NCBI GenBank assembly: GCA_028551475.1
Contig: CM052360.1
Span: forward strand, 23,940,682-24,004,681
DNA: 64,000 nucleotides
Source of the DNA: Casuarina equisetifolia
Lineage: Eukaryota; Streptophyta; Magnoliopsida; Fagales; Casuarinaceae
Reading direction: 5' to 3'
Made by a program: the position numbers and the translations under genes
Notes under the pieces: generated by a model
Databases searched by the model: none
Told to the model about the DNA's origin: nothing
The model's input: the letters and a program-made list of their open reading frames with translations, nothing else
Part shown: one piece after another, positions 11,240-23,838 of the stretch
Numbering within the stretch: the stretch's first letter is position 1
Layout: each line of letters opens with the position of its first letter

Positions 11240-12688
11240 TCAACGGCAACGTGATCTTAATTCCTCGATCAACGAACTCAAATCAGAGTAAGACGATCCC
11301 CCTTCTTCAACAACCCTCCTTGCCTTCTCCCCAAGTGCCTTGGCTCTCATTCTCATTTCCTCTGCTTCTTCCCCCACCATAAGTTGCTTCACTGCCTTCT
11401 CAACTGCTTCCTTCGTGACAAAATCTCCCAGCACTTCAACACACCGCTGAACACCAACCCTAACTCCGATTTTCAGAACGTCGGTCACCAACTTTTCATT
11501 GCAAAACTGGTCCGCGAAGAGAGGCCATGTAACCATGGGAACCCCAGCAGTGACTCCTTCCAAAATTGAATTCCACCCGCAGTGAGTCACAAATCCTCCA
11601 ACTGCGTGGTGATCAAGAATCAAAACTTGGGGTGCCCAACCCCTTAGAATTAGACCCTTCTCCTCCATTCTCTTCTCAAACCCTTTAGGTAACCAATCTT
11701 CCTCTTCTCTTTCATTTTTGCCTTTCCTTACAACCCAAATGAATTGCTGGCCAGAAGCCTCAAGACCCATTGCAATTTCCATCAGTTGACAATCAGTAAA
11801 GTCAGACAGAGATCCAAAGCATAGATACACAACTGAGTTAGTCTTCTTCGTATTGAGCCACTTCAAGCACTCGTGTGCATCAACGGAGGCTTCTTTCCCC
11901 CTTCGAGCTTTAACTTCACCATCCTTGTTGCAAAGCGAAAGAGGGCCGATGTGCCAAGCCTTCCTTCCCAAAACCTTTCTATAATAATCTGCATAAGTGG
12001 GCTCGAGCTCATAGAAGCTGTTTACAACAACCCCATAACAACTCGATTCTGATTCTACGGCTTCTCTGATAAATTTGGTGAATTCAGTTTCAACCTCTTG
12101 CTTAGTAAAGTCCGCTAGTTGCATCCTTGTCAACTTTATCTCTCCAGGAAAATTAGGAATGACAAAAATTTCAGAATCAGATAAAACGTTTTTGTAAGGT
12201 TTGTATTGCATCATAATATTCTCTACAGACATGGAGAAGAAACTGGTTCCAATGAAAACAAGCCTTGGGATACCAAATTTAGCGGCAGCATCTGTTGCCC
12301 ATGGAAAGAACACGTCAGCAACGAGGCAATCAGCGTGGGAATCGTTGAGTAGCGGCTCGAATGGCTGTCGAAGCAGCCTAACGGCTTTTATGAAATTGTG
12401 TTTCGTCTCCTCAGAAGTGACCGAGTCGATGTTCTCGCATCCTGCTGGTAGGCCCGCCTCTTCAACCGGGAACTTGATCGTCTGGATATCAACCTTCACT
12501 CCGCCGCTAGTTTCGGCTCTTTCAATTGTTTGGGAGACAAAAGGCAGGTTGAGAGGGGTGGTAACTATGGTCGCCTTCACGCCTCGTGCTGCGAATAACT
12601 GGGCCATGTCTACCACTGGAATCATGTGGCCATAGGCCAAGAAAGGGAAGAAGAGGATATGAAGCTGAGAATTTTCTCCATCCATCAC
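11240..12688 (-). CDS. UGT-A: UGT73-type UDP-glycosyltransferase, intact
   Basis: An uninterrupted 482-residue, single-exon family 1 glycosyltransferase of normal UGT73 length. It should transfer a sugar, probably glucose, from UDP-glucose to a small hydroxylated metabolite in the cytosol; no signal peptide or membrane segment is visible. The catalytic His is His21 in the GHMIP motif, and its partner Asp125 lies in LVADVFFPW. The 44-residue PSPG donor-binding box is residues 351-394, from [10 protein letters not shown] to FADQ, with HCGWNS inside and a final Gln typical of glucose users. The acceptor cannot be predicted; relatives in this clade include scopoletin and flavonoid glucosyltransferases. 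The first of two adjacent Met codons is taken as the start. An upstream block shared with its paralogues lies at 12850-13030. Confidence 0.93.
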   Translation of the reverse strand: MMDGENSQLHILFFPFLAYGHMIPVVDMAQLFAARGVKATIVTTPLNLPFVSQTIERAETSGGVKVDIQTIKFPVEEAGLPAGCENIDSVTSEETKHNFIKAVRLLRQPFEPLLNDSHADCLVADVFFPWATDAAAKFGIPRLVFIGTSFFSMSVENIMMQYKPYKNVLSDSEIFVIPNFPGEIKLTRMQLADFTKQEVETEFTKFIREAVESESSCYGVVVNSFYELEPTYADYYRKVLGRKAWHIGPLSLCNKDGEVKARRGKEASVDAHECLKWLNTKKTNSVVYLCFGSLSDFTDCQLMEIAMGLEASGQQFIWVVRKGKNEREEEDWLPKGFEKRMEEKGLILRGWAPQVLILDHHAVGGFVTHCGWNSILEGVTAGVPMVTWPLFADQFCNEKLVTDVLKIGVRVGVQRCVEVLGDFVTKEAVEKAVKQLMVGEEAEEMRMRAKALGEKARRVVEEGGSSYSDLSSLIEELRSRCR

Positions 12689-12849
12689 AGTGGGAAAGGG
12701 GGAAATGAAAAGGTATGGCTTGGTTGAGATCGATGCAACGAAGAAACAGGCAACGAGGACTGAGGGAGAAAATCAATGTTCTTGATTCCAGAAGGTGTGG
12801 CTTGGGGAATTATTCAGTGAAACCCAATTCAATTACCTTACCTACGAGT

Positions 12850-13030
12850 TCGGATAACATCCGGGAAGGAGAATAAAACATTTGTTGGATGAATTCCAGT
12901 CTAACTTAGACAACTGGGAGGAGGTTCTTTCGTGGTGACATGATTTTTGACAGACCAACTGTAAGGACTCATGTTTAAAGTAACTCCAAAATAACCTTAG
13001 GAACTCGAGAAAAGCTGACAAGGACAATCA
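12850..13030 (-). promoter_or_regulatory. Shared upstream block of UGT-A
   Basis: About 160-340 bp upstream of the ATG. It matches blocks upstream of UGT-B, F, G and H, with common phrases TTCGG-AACATCCGGGA, AGGTTCTTTCGTGGTGACATGA and CATGTTTA. Position and conservation suggest promoter function, but this is inference and no TATA box was clearly identified. Confidence 0.4.
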
Positions 13031-13459
13031 ATAATGACCGGTGAGACAGAGTAACATGTCCGAGAAGCACCAATGGGCAAGTTCTTTGCTTTCTTCTGCC
13101 TAGGATGCTTGAAGTTGGACAGCGTTTTGGCTTTTTGTCGACGTCTCAATGTGGCTTCCTTTCTTCATAAGAGGCGTAGATTGCCGGGCTGAAAGATATT
13201 GGATTGCTTACTCGTGGAATGGCTGGTGAATTATGTATTGTGAATGACACATGAAAGGATTGCTTCAATTGTTTGCTATGACCACCGATGTATAGAGATT
13301 CTTGAAAAGCATCTCCCGAGGTCATCCTAATTTTATTTATACTCTGATCAACGAGGTAAATATAGTAAAAATAGGAGAGAACAGCATGATAATCCCAGAT
13401 TTATTTAAAAAGAAAATTAAAAGAATATAATCTGTTGCTAAAATAAAGCGATAGTGCAA

Positions 13460-14470
13460 GCTCTTATGTAATAGGTTGACAGCCATCGTTCTCAACATTA
13501 TCTCTTTGGTCAAGGGAAGGCGGATCTCGAAGAATATCCTTTTTGCCCAAGACTGTTAGGTTAATGATTGATTGTCAAGATTGATAGGTGATGGGATGCA
13601 TCAAGATTGCTAAATCTTTTTGAATATTGATAGGTAAAGCGACTAGCTGGGGGACCATTTATCAAGTTACAAGTTTTTGGTTGCGATGAAAGCACTCCCA
13701 AATTACCTACGGATTCTATAGTTGTTAAGAGATTCAAATGTCACTAGAGATGCTTTAATGAATGTTTAATACATCGTAATTTTGTTGATAATCTATTTCC
13801 TTTTATAATAGGGGACAAACGTTCTATTCAAACCTCACCTTAGGCCTCCAAAAATTTCAATCTATAGCAAGCCTCCAAGCTAATCCAACTAAGAATGGTG
13901 TACACATTTACAATATGGCCCTAGAAGTAAAAAGTAAAAGAACAAATCTAAATAAAAGCTTCATTGTTTCCTCGAATTACCCCATTTGAGGGCTCCCTAC
14001 AAAGTATTTTAGGGATTCTTTTATCTTCTAAAAAGTTGAATTCCAGTAATTGTCTATCTGTGGTGAGAGGATTTTAGCCAAATCCAACACTAGACTAGCA
14101 AATTCTGGTCATATAATGGTAGAGCCAGATTATATAAGTTTTATTATGTTCTTAATGTAAATTTATTGGGCATTACCTTTCGTGATCCCTTAAAAAAAAA
14201 GCCCAAGAAAGAAAGGACCGAATTATGGAAAGACTCATTTGATCTAACCAGAAATGAAACTGCATAATACAAAGGTTGCGTGGACCCCGGTTTATGTAAT
14301 TAAAGCAGGAGTGCTTGGCATCAGGAAAGAGAAGGACTAAAACAAAATAGTACAAACTAAGCAAAAACGAAACTTATTGCCTTGGAAGTTTATTTGATCT
14401 TCATTAGAAATTTCATATCTAATCAAACAGCATTGTTTCCAAAGCCTAAAGAAGCCTAAGAATTGCACTT
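13460..14470 (-). repeat. UGT 5'-flank block (UGT-A unit)
   Basis: This distal upstream segment of the duplicated unit is paralogous to 1005-1785 plus 8108-8425 and to 19730-20620. It includes the uninterrupted version of the LINE target (about 14150-14190), so it serves as the empty site for the LINE at 1786-8107. Confidence 0.75.
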
Positions 14471-14879
14471 GTTGGGGGACAATTCTTAATGATAGGCATC
14501 TATTTCTAATACAAAGAAATTGTTAGTAGTTAACGAGAAATAGATATCTCCTAAGATGATTTTTGGCTTCTTGGAGGCCCATTTGCTAGTAAGAATAGAG
14601 AGAAATCCATCCTCTGCTCCATAAGCCAAGGATACAAAGTAAACAACTATAATAGGGAATAAAGAGTGGAAGTCTTACCTACCAATAAAAGGAAGTCTTA
14701 CCTACCAATAAGAAATACTCCTAGTATGTGCCCACAAGCAACACTAGTTCTCTTCCTAAGCTTTATGAGTTGGTAGAAGATGGGCTTGTAGGATCTTCTC
14801 TATTGATGGAAGGTATTTTGTTAAAAATATATCATTCCAAAGGCCTTAGGGGGATTGATATAGAATTGTTCAGTTTTAA

Positions 14880-15300
14880 TATGCAAATTGACAAAATATT
14901 CCTATACAACAAGACCTTTATGGAAATACTAACGGTTGGAACTTGAAACTATAATAAATGATTAAAGCAACTAAAAGAAAGAATTTGATCGTAAAACTCT
15001 TAAACTTTTCTTTTTAACGTGTATTTATTGTGTTTAGTATGAATGAAATCATAAATATTTGTAAAATAAGACTATTGAAATACTAGTTTTAATGGCTAAA
15101 ATTAGAAAAGTAGTATATAAGAGAATATCTTTATTTAAGAACATTAAACTCACTTAAGCAAATATTTTATTTTGTTATAGTTGGAGAATTTAAACTTAAT
15201 TTTCTGTTAGATAAATTATAATGTTGGAGTATACCTATTGACTTTTATGTTCTCTTATTTTTTGATAAATAAAGTAACATATTTATCAAAAAACATGCAA
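14880..15300 (+). mobile_element. LINE 3' fragment
   Basis: A decayed reading frame (AACAAGACCTTTATGGAAAT onwards) aligns with 59060-59430 of the larger LINE fragment and ends in the same tail (CTTATTTTTTGATAAATAAA, then A-rich). It is 5'-truncated, has several stops and is inserted between the UGT-A 5' flank and the UGT-B 3' flank. Confidence 0.6.
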
Positions 15301-15349
15301 CATGTCATTCAATGATAATGTAATTAACAATGTAATATCATTATCTACA

Positions 15350-17179
15350 AGAGACAAACTTCAATTTCTTAGAGCTCTAGAGCCAAAAGTTGCTACCTAA
15401 TTTTAGTAGACAAACTTCATATCAATTTTATGACCACCACTTCTCTTAGTACCACTACTCTACTACAATCTAGACAAACCTAGAAGCTATCCTTAACACC
15501 TTAATGTCTTACTTATCTTAACATACAAGAATCAGCTGGCTTTTTAGTCATGCCAAAGGGAAAAGTTTTTATAACTTTTAGTAATGTTATGGTTTTAATT
15601 TGCTACTCTTGAAGCTATTAAAGGCTTTTCAGATATAGATTCTTTGATAAAAAGATAATAAAATGAAAATAATTTAAAATCATATATTCGATGTGCTTTT
15701 TAATTGTATAACAACTTCCTTTGATTAACATATATTCTAATTTCTATTAGTTCCACATAAAAAATAGTAGTTATCTTTTTTTTAAATGTGCATGGACAAG
15801 AATAATTTAGAAAAGTACCCTTGCCCAAAATAGAATATGATATAACATTGGTAGATGAAATGAAAAACTATAGTAGATAATCAAAATAACTAAATAAGGA
15901 GATTTGACAATTAAATCTCTTAAGATATTTTTAACTTGTATTTATTGTATATGAGTTGAAGAAAATAGAAGACACTTTTAGGAAAAAAATAACTTATATT
16001 TCTATTCTATTAACAAAAGTAAAAATAGTAATTCGAGAAAGAGTTTCTTGGTTTGGAAATAAAAAATACTCTTAAAATAATGAAATTTTGAGTGAGATTT
16101 TAAGACTTTTAACTTCTAATTTTTTATAAATATAGTAAATTTTGTAATGCTATGGTGTGTCTTTTTTTTAATTCTATTTTTTATTAATACAATTTATCAT
16201 TCCATAAAAGAAAATGTGCTTAGAAATTAGGGAAACTATCTTTAATTTGTTTTGATATTTTGAATTGTCTCAACCAATGGGCAAGGCCTTAGTTTTATCT
16301 TATATAGTTCATTAATATATATATAAAATTTTTTCAACAAAAAAAAAATATATAAACTAAGCTAAATAGAAGAGCACACTTGACATAAATATTGCTCAAT
16401 TTTAAATGATAGAAAAAGTCTCTTTAAAATATTTGTTAAGAATGGAGTACTCTTAAACATATTGATGTTATTAAGGCAAGAGATTCACAATATCAAATAA
16501 CTACTATTTTGATTACACCCTTTCGACCCAAGGATGAGAAAATCATCAGGACCTCATCCAAGAGTAATGGTTATAAGTAGTAAGGTAATGCACTTAAACT
16601 TGAACTATTGTAACATATTAGAAATGTGTCACTTTCTCTTTTAAAATTAGTCATAAGAAATGAGACATTCTTAAATAGATCTAAAAATAGTAATTTAGCC
16701 ACTCAAATCTAATCATAAGGGCTTAGATAGTTTAATTAAATATTTTTTACACTAATTATTCACTGAATAAGCTATTCAAACACATTAGAACTATTTTTCT
16801 ACAATACCATCATTCTCTAAATCTGCATCATTTGATAGGAGAAAGCGAGTTAGGCTTTTCACCTGGCTTGCAGCTAGCTTGCTTAATTGTGGTAATAGAT
16901 AGGAAAAATGAACCATCAATGCACTCTTCTTTCTTATAAAAAGAAAAAACGAAAATAAAAAAGGAATACAACTCTATTAGTTAAATAGTTTTGAAGTTCA
17001 ACTGGAATCTCAAACCAAATATGGACTGAATAATAAGCAGGCACACCTTACAAACTCCGATAAGGATAGACTACTATGCAGGATATCCTCACACTCCCTC
17101 CCTCCCCTCCCTCCCCTCTCGAAAAATAAATAAATAAATAAATAAATAATAGAGAGAGAGAAAGGAAGAAAGCATAGAA
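15350..17179 (-). repeat. UGT 3'-flank block (UGT-B unit)
   Basis: 15350-15720 matches 43540-44000, and 16205-17179 matches 26070-27296, 44010-44771 and 47880-48876. Common landmarks are AAACTAAGCTAAATA-AAG, ATTGCTCAATTTTAAATG and CTGAATAATAAGCAGGCAC near the stop codons. A LINE tail (15780-16205) interrupts it. An (AAAT)n then (AG)n microsatellite lies at 17126-17162. Confidence 0.7.
15780..16205 (+). mobile_element. LINE 3' fragment inside the 3'-flank block
   Basis: Decayed coding sequence of the LINE C-terminus (TTGTATTTATTGTATATGAG onwards, then GTAATTCGAGAAAGAGTTTC) is followed by the LINE tail. The terminal portion (ATTCTATTTTTTATTAATAC) is also present at about 26050 in the UGT-E unit but appears absent from the UGT-F unit. 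Confidence 0.55.
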
Positions 17180-18638
17180 TCATTTCCTTGCATACCTATG
17201 GCCACGTGACCTCAATTCTTCAATCAAATATTCAAATCCGAGTCAGATGGTCCCCCATGTTCAACAGCCCCCCGTGCCATCTCCCCAAGTGCCTTGGCTT
17301 TCATTCTCATTTCCTCTGCTTCTTCCCCCACCATGATTCGCTTGACCGCCTTCTCTACTGCTTCCCTCTTGACAAAATCTCCCACCACTGCAACCCTTCC
17401 CTGAACGCCAACCCCAACTCCGATTTTCAGAACCTCAGTCACCAACTTCTCATTGTAAAACTGCTGCGCGAACACAGGCCAAGTACCCAATGGAACCCCA
17501 GCAGAGACTCCTTCCAAAGTTGAATTCCACCCGCAGTGAGTCACAAATCCCCCAACTGCGTGATGATCAAGAATCAAAACTTGGGGTGCCCAACCTCTTA
17601 CAATTAGACCTTCCCCTCAATTCTCTTCTCAAATCCTTTAGGTAACCAATTTTCCTCTCTTTCGTTTTTGGCTTTCCTCACAACCCAAATGAATTGCTGG
17701 CCAGAAGCCTCAAAGCCCTTTTCAATCTCCATCAGTTGACAATCAGTAAAGTTAGTGATACTTCCAAAGCATATAAAAACAACTGAATTGGTTTTCTTTG
17801 TATTAAGCCACTTCAAGCATTCATGTGTTTCAACGGAGGCTTCTTTTCCCCTTCGAGCTTTGACTTCAGCGTCCTTGTTGCAGAGCGAAAGAGGCCCGAT
17901 ATGCCATGCCTTCCTTCCCAAAACCTTTCACCAATAAAAAAAAAAAAAAAAGCCCATAATTCCGCAGTTCTGATTCTCTAGCTTCTCTGAACAATCTGGA
18001 GACTTCACTTTCAACCTCTTGCCGATTCAAGTCCGGTAATTGCATCCTCGTCAACTTTATGTCTCCAGGAAAATCAGGAATGAAAAAAGGTTCGTAATCA
18101 GATAAAACTTTCTTGAGAGGTTCATATTGCCTCATAATCTTCCCGACAGAAAGGGAGAAGAAACTGGTACCATGGAAAACAAGCATTGGGATACCAAATT
18201 TAGCGGCAGCATCAGTTGCCCAAGGAAAGAACATGTCGGCAACGAGGCAATCGGCAAGGCAATCATGCAGTAGCTCCTCGAATGGTTGTCGAAGCATCAG
18301 CATGGCTTTTATGAAATTGTTTGTCATCTCTTTGGAAGTGACAGAGTCGACGTTCTCGCATCCTGCCGGTAGGCCTGCCTCTTCAGCCGGGAACTTGATC
18401 GTGAGGATATCAACGTTTACTCCACCACTTGTTTTTGCTCTTTCAATTGTTATGGAGATAAAACGCACGTTAAGAGGGGTGGTAACTATGGTGGCCTTCA
18501 CACCCCACATTGCAAATAGCTGGGCCATGTCTACCATTGGTATCGTGTGGCCTGTTTGTTTTAACGTCACATCCTATCATGGCCATGGGCCATGAAAGGC
18601 AAAAAAAGAATATGAAGCTGAGCATTTCCACTACCCAT
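17180..18638 (-). pseudogene. UGT-B: broken UGT73-type glycosyltransferase
   Basis: This is a close paralogue of UGT-A with several lesions. The start at 18638 gives MGSGNAQLHILF and then MAHGH. A 32-bp insertion (18553-18584, bounded by GGCC on both sides) then breaks the frame right after the catalytic His. The middle reads well (LVADMFFPW with the catalytic Asp) until an A-run at about 17936-17952, where the segment equivalent to VVNSFYELEP-YADYYRKVL is missing. A one-base deletion at about 17615 precedes the PSPG box, whose [14 protein letters not shown] content is otherwise recognisable (ending FAQQ rather than FAEQ). A last frameshift near 17224 truncates the C-terminus. No functional enzyme is expected. 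Confidence 0.9.
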
Positions 18639-18899
18639 CGGGGCCAGGAAGATGATGATGGTAACGAGGAAAGGAGGAAATAAAAGGTGGTGTTGTGCAC
18701 TTAGTAACGAGGACTGCAGGAAAAATCAGGTTCTTGATTGAAGAAGGCGATTTGGTTTTTGACTTTAGAAGTAAATTTGGATTCCTGTCTTTCATAAACG
18801 CAATTCATGCTGCTTGGTCTGCATTTGTTCTTCCAGTGGTACCCACCTTAAATCATATGGTTCTCGCTCCTAGCCTGGAGAACTCATGGGTAACATCTG

Positions 18900-19160
18900 A
18901 CCGTGAATCAGTATCCTACACGTTCCGGGAACATCCGGGAACGAGAAGAAAACATTTTTGGTATGGATAAAACAGTAACTGAGACAGTGAAGTTCCAGTA
19001 GAGGTTCTGCAACGGTGTCTTCCCCATGCGAGGCCGCTTCTTTCGTGGTGACATGATTTTTTGCGTAAGCCAGACCGTCTGTATCGACCCATGTTTAGAT
19101 TACCTCGGACACAAGTTTCGCAACTCGTGATAACACTAACCAGAACACTTAGGAATGACT
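18900..19160 (-). promoter_or_regulatory. Shared upstream block of UGT-B
   Basis: It matches the blocks upstream of UGT-A, F, G and H: ACGTTCCGGGAACATCCGGG, TCTTTCGTGGTGACATGATT and CCATGTTTAGATTA. It is retained although the gene it serves is broken. Confidence 0.4.
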
Positions 19161-19264
19161 TTTAAGACTGAGATACTCATGGTCTGAGTAGCACCGGGGT
19201 GCAAGTCCTTTGTTAAGGATGCTTGAAGGTTGTCAGTGTTCTGCTTTTTTCTCTTCTGGGGACC

Positions 19265-20640
19265 AAAATTGTCCTCTATGTCTCATTTAAAAAATGAAGA
19301 CTGAAAAATAATTTTGACAAATACCTAACTAAGTTGGGAGTAAATGTTGCCTACAACCTTTTGATTATAAGTTCAACACCAAATGTATATCTGAATGTAT
19401 GTTTAAAACAAATAAAAAAAGAAGAAGAAGAAGAAGAAACTGAAAAGGATTGTTTCCTGCTTTATAAGAGCGGTGTATTGCGGGGCAGAAATCAGAAAGA
19501 AGATTGATTTAGTGGGATGAAAGGGATACCAGGGGATAATTTATCGTCGAATGCCTCGTGAATTCTTTATTGCGAGTCAGACGTGAAAGGTTTGCTTCAT
19601 TTTTTTTCTATTTTCACCAATGTAGAGATATTTCTTCAAAGACATTTACCGAGGTCATCCCAACTTTATTTATATTCTAATTCAATAAAATTAAAATAAT
19701 CAAAAATAGGTGAGAACAAAATGATGATCCAAGCTCTTATGTAATAGCTTGACAGCCATGCTTCTCAACGTTATCTCAAAGTATCAATCTGCTTTTGGTC
19801 AAGGGAAGACAGATCTTGAAGAACATTCTTCTAGCGCAGGACTTTCTTCATGGATACCATAACGATAAGGATAACCCAAATTTGGATTAAGAATTGATAT
19901 TATTAAGGCTTATATAATTCATTGAATTGGGATTGTATTCAAAGTGTGATGGAAATTATGGGTTTTTATCCTGTTTTTGTCAACTAGGTACCGGGACTAC
20001 TAAACTCTATGCTAATGTCAATAGAAAGCTTATTGGTTATATATCAAAGGTAAAGTGATTAAATAGGTAGACCCTTTATGACTCACATATTTGACTGCTA
20101 TAGAAACACTTATAAGTTGCCTAAAGAATTCTATAGTAGTTGAGATTCAAATATCACTAGAAATGCTCTAACAAAGATTTAGCACATTTTAATTTTGTTG
20201 ATAACCTCATGATAGGTTTCTAAACATTTCAATTTATATCAAGCCTCCAACCTAATCCAAGTAAAGGTGTAAATGCATCACAGGTAAATACATAAAGGGG
20301 AAATTTCATTTTTTTACTTAAGATATCCGTGGCTCCCTACAAAATACTTTGGGGTTTATTCATCTTCTAAAAGGTTGAATCCCAAAATTATCTATTTCTG
20401 GTGAGAGGATTTTAGTAAAATTCTAGTCATACATTAGTAAAAGTCCAACTTACAAATTTTTACATGTTTTTTATGCAAACTTATTAGATTTCACTTTTCA
20501 TCCTTCCTAAAAGTCTAAGAGAAAAGACCAAATTCTGAACAAATTCCTTTTATCCACCCAAAATAAAGATGCATACTAAAAAGGTTACTTGAACCCTTGT
20601 CTGTGTAAGCAAAATAGGAGGATGCATTAGGGTGCCCTCC
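19265..20640 (-). repeat. UGT 5'-flank block (UGT-B unit)
   Basis: 19265-20200 is paralogous to 42560-43500 (shared GAAACTGAAAAGGATTG, GTGGGATGAAAGGGATACCA and an (AGA)n tract). 19730-20620 is paralogous to 13480-14300. It ends abruptly at about 20625-20640, where the truncated UGT-C coding sequence begins. Confidence 0.75.
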
Positions 20641-21658
20641 TATTATGATCAGACCTTTGCCCTCCACTCTTTCTCAAACCCTTCAGGCAGCTATGATTCT
20701 TTCCCTCCATTACTCTTTTCTTCCTTCACAACCCAAATGAACTGCCGCTGAGAAGCCTCTAGACCCACTGCAATCTCCATCAGCTGAGAGTCATTGAAGT
20801 TTGCCATACTCCCAAAGCATACATAAACTACAGAGTTTGGGTCCTTGGGCTCCAGCCATTTTATGCACTCATGGCCATAAATGGAGCCTTCCTTCCCCCT
20901 CTGTGCTTTATCTTCAGTATCCTTATTGCAAGGTGAAACTGGGCCGATATGGCAGGCCTTCCTTCCAAGGATCTTCTTGTAGTAATCTGCATAAGCAGGC
21001 TCAAGATCATAGAAGCTGTTAAAAACAGCCCCAAAACTCGTCATCTCTGCCTCTATAACTTGTTTATACAACTTCATGAAATCTGTGGCAACATTTTGTG
21101 TAATGAGATCCGGTAGTTGCTTTCTTGTCAACTTGATCTGGTCGGGGAAGTTGGGGATGACAAATGGCTCTTAATCTGAAGAAACCTTTTTGTAAGGTTC
21201 GTATAGCCAAAGACATTCTGAGGAACATGGAAAATGAGCCTCGGTATGCCAAATGTTCTCGCAACATCGGTAGCCCACAGGAACATCGCGCTGGCCACAA
21301 GGCAATCGGGCCCATACTCTTGAAGAAGGTCTCCAAGTAGTTGCTTCAGCATGTAAACGGCATTCAAGAATTTCAGCCGCAGGTCAGTCGAAGTTGCCGA
21401 GTTGTACCTCTCGCATCCTTCAGGCAATCTAACCTGAACACAAGGGAATTCGATGATTAGGAAATCAATTTCGAATCCCAAAGCCTTCTTCTTTTCCATT
21501 GTTTAAGAGAACAAGGAGGCGTTGAGAGGAGTGGTAATGATGCTTATTTTCGAACCCGTCGAAGCACATAGCTTCGCCATGTCAATGGCCGAGATCCTGT
21601 GGCCTGGGGCCATGTACGGGAAGAAAAACAGATGAAGCTGGCACCGTTCACTTTCCAT
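20641..21658 (-). pseudogene. UGT-C: 3'-truncated UGT73 pseudogene
   Basis: The start at 21658 gives MESERCQLHLFFFPYMAPGH with the catalytic His. An in-frame TAA (21505-21503) replaces a codon after NASLFS. The catalytic-Asp motif reads LVASAMFLW, so the Asp is lost. A deletion shifts the frame near 21215, another TAA sits in SD-EPFVIP (about 21174), and a stop follows KES near 20690. The gene ends at about 20641, just before the PSPG box, joined to unrelated flank. UGT-C is closer to UGT-D in wording (KLTRKQLPDLIT, SMANFNDSQLMEIAVGLEAS) than to the A/F/G group. Confidence 0.88.
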
Positions 21659-22372
21659 AATGGCTGTGCTGGAGAAATTTGTTGAAATACAAACCTACAA
21701 ACGCTGGCGATGGAGAAGAGAAGTAGAAGAGATGAAAGCTTATCCTAAAAGACTAGTAGTTAGACATTGGATAAGTGGTTCTTTCTCTGAGCAAGTCCTG
21801 CAGAATAAGTACATATAAATAGGCTTTTCTTTGGTTTCATTCGCCAAATAATAAAGCAAATGTGAAATTTTATGGCAATAATAGAAGATTAGTCGATAAA
21901 AAAAAAAAACAAGTGTTGCTTTGCGCGCACACCAAGGGAGCTTCTTGAAAGTCTCCTTTAACAATGGTAAAAAATTGAAAAGTTTGCCTTCATTGGCAAC
22001 ATTTGTCTTAACAATAGGCTTTGATGTCATGAACGTTTTGTCTTACAAATAGACTTTGATATCATGAACATTTTGTTGAAAACTAAGAATGACTAGAGGC
22101 AACTGTGTAACATTTTCCATTACATGTTATGAGCAAGCCTCACTATAAGGTACATAAACAACAATACCATAGAAAAGTAATACAATTAATGGACCCATTG
22201 TCAAGAGGGGCCATGCCAACACACTAAATAAGTAAATCAAAGACTAAACATAATACTTAAATTTTTTACAAATTTTCTTTTTCCAAAATCAAGAACCAAG
22301 AGCCATTTTATTTTTAATTCACACACTCCCCTCAGAGTGTCACACCTAAAACTAAGAAGTTTCAAACAATGC
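21659..22372. other. Spacer between UGT-C and UGT-D
   Basis: Contains the putative upstream region of UGT-C and the 3' region of UGT-D. No shared upstream block and no other gene was recognised. Confidence 0.5.
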
Positions 22373-23838
22373 CTACTTATTGGTAACTAGGCCTTGATTG
22401 ACACCAAAAGCCCCCAATTCTTCTATTAAAGCATTCAAATCCATGAAAGACGATCCACCTTCTTCAACTGCTCTCCTCGCCACCTTCCCAAACCCCTTTG
22501 CTCTGCTTCTCATTTCGTCTGCTTCTTCCCCATCCATTATCTGAGTTAGAGCCTTCTCTATGGCGTCCTTACTAACATTGTCCCCTACCAACCTAACCCA
22601 TCTTCGAGCACCAACACTAACTCCAATCTCAAGCACTTGAGTTACAAACTTCTCGTTAAGAAACTGCTCAGCTTCCGGAGGCCATGTAACCATGGGCACG
22701 CCCGCTGCCACTCCTTCCAATATGGAATTCCACCCACAATGAGTCACAAATCCTCCGATTGCTTCGTGGTCAAGGATCAATACTTGGGGTGCCCAACCTT
22801 TTATAACCAGTCCTTTACCTTCGGTTCTCTTCTCAAACCCTTCAGGAAGCCACTCTTCTTTTTCTCCAACTTTCGTCTCCTTTCTTACAACCCAAACAAA
22901 TTGCAGCCCAGAAGCTTCAAGAGCCATTGCAATCTGCATCAGCTGATATTTACTGAAGTTTGACATGCTTCCAAAACAAATATAAACAACCTAATGTGGT
23001 TTCTTCGCATCAAGCCACTTTAAACACCCATTTTCATCTATAGAGCTTTCCTCCCCCCTCTGTGCTTTATCTTCAATGTCTTTGTTGGATATTGAAAGTG
23101 GGCCTATATGCCACGCCTTCCTTCCCATACGCTTCCTGAAGTAATCTGCGTAGTCCCGTTCAAGTTCATAAAAGCTGTTAACAACAACACCATAGCTTGT
23201 CACGCCTGATTCTATCATTAGTTCCACAAACTTGGCAAAATTTGTCTCAGCGTTTCCTGTGATGAAATCTGGCAACTGATTTTTTGCCAACTTGATATCG
23301 TTCGGCAGATGAGGAATGGAAAATGGTTCCGTATCTGATGAAACATTCTTGTATGGCTCGTATAGTCTGATACATTCTGAAGCACAAAAGGCGAAGAACC
23401 CGGTTCCATTGAAAACAAGCCTTGGAATACCGCGTTTGGCAGCAGCCTTGGTAGCCCACGGAAACATTACGTCCGCGAGAAGACAGTCGGGAGCATGTTC
23501 TTGTAAGAGCTGGTCAAGCTGGGGTTCAAGCATGGTGGTTGCTTTGATGAACTCTTGTTGCAATCCATGCAAAGTAGCCTTGTGGACGCATTCACATCCT
23601 TCAGGCAAGCCAGCCCCTGCCGCAGGGAATTTGACAACAAGAACTCCTATATCGACACCTATATTTTGGCTTCTTTGGATTGTTTTGTCCAAGGCAGACG
23701 CATTGAGAGGAGTGGTAACAATGGTTGCTTTTACACCTCGAGAAGCAAATTGTTTAGTATATCTGTCATTGGTATCATGTGGCCTTGAGCCATTAAGGGT
23801 AAGAAGAAAATGTGTAGCCGACGGTTTTCGCTACCCAT
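22373..23838 (-). pseudogene. UGT-D: nearly complete UGT73-type gene with two lesions
   Basis: Full-length apart from two point lesions. The start at 23838 gives MGSENRRLHIFFLPLMAQGH. A one-base deletion at about 23758 shifts the frame after MTDI. From 23692 the frame is open through LLADVMFPW (catalytic Asp) to AKKPH, where an in-frame TAG (22993-22991) precedes VVYICFGS. The rest, 22990-22373, is open and contains a complete PSPG box from [16 protein letters not shown] to PPEAEQ. Length and motifs are otherwise normal, which suggests recent inactivation or, less likely, sequence errors. It belongs with UGT-C in a second subgroup of the array and lacks the shared upstream block of A/B/F/G/H. 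Confidence 0.88.
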
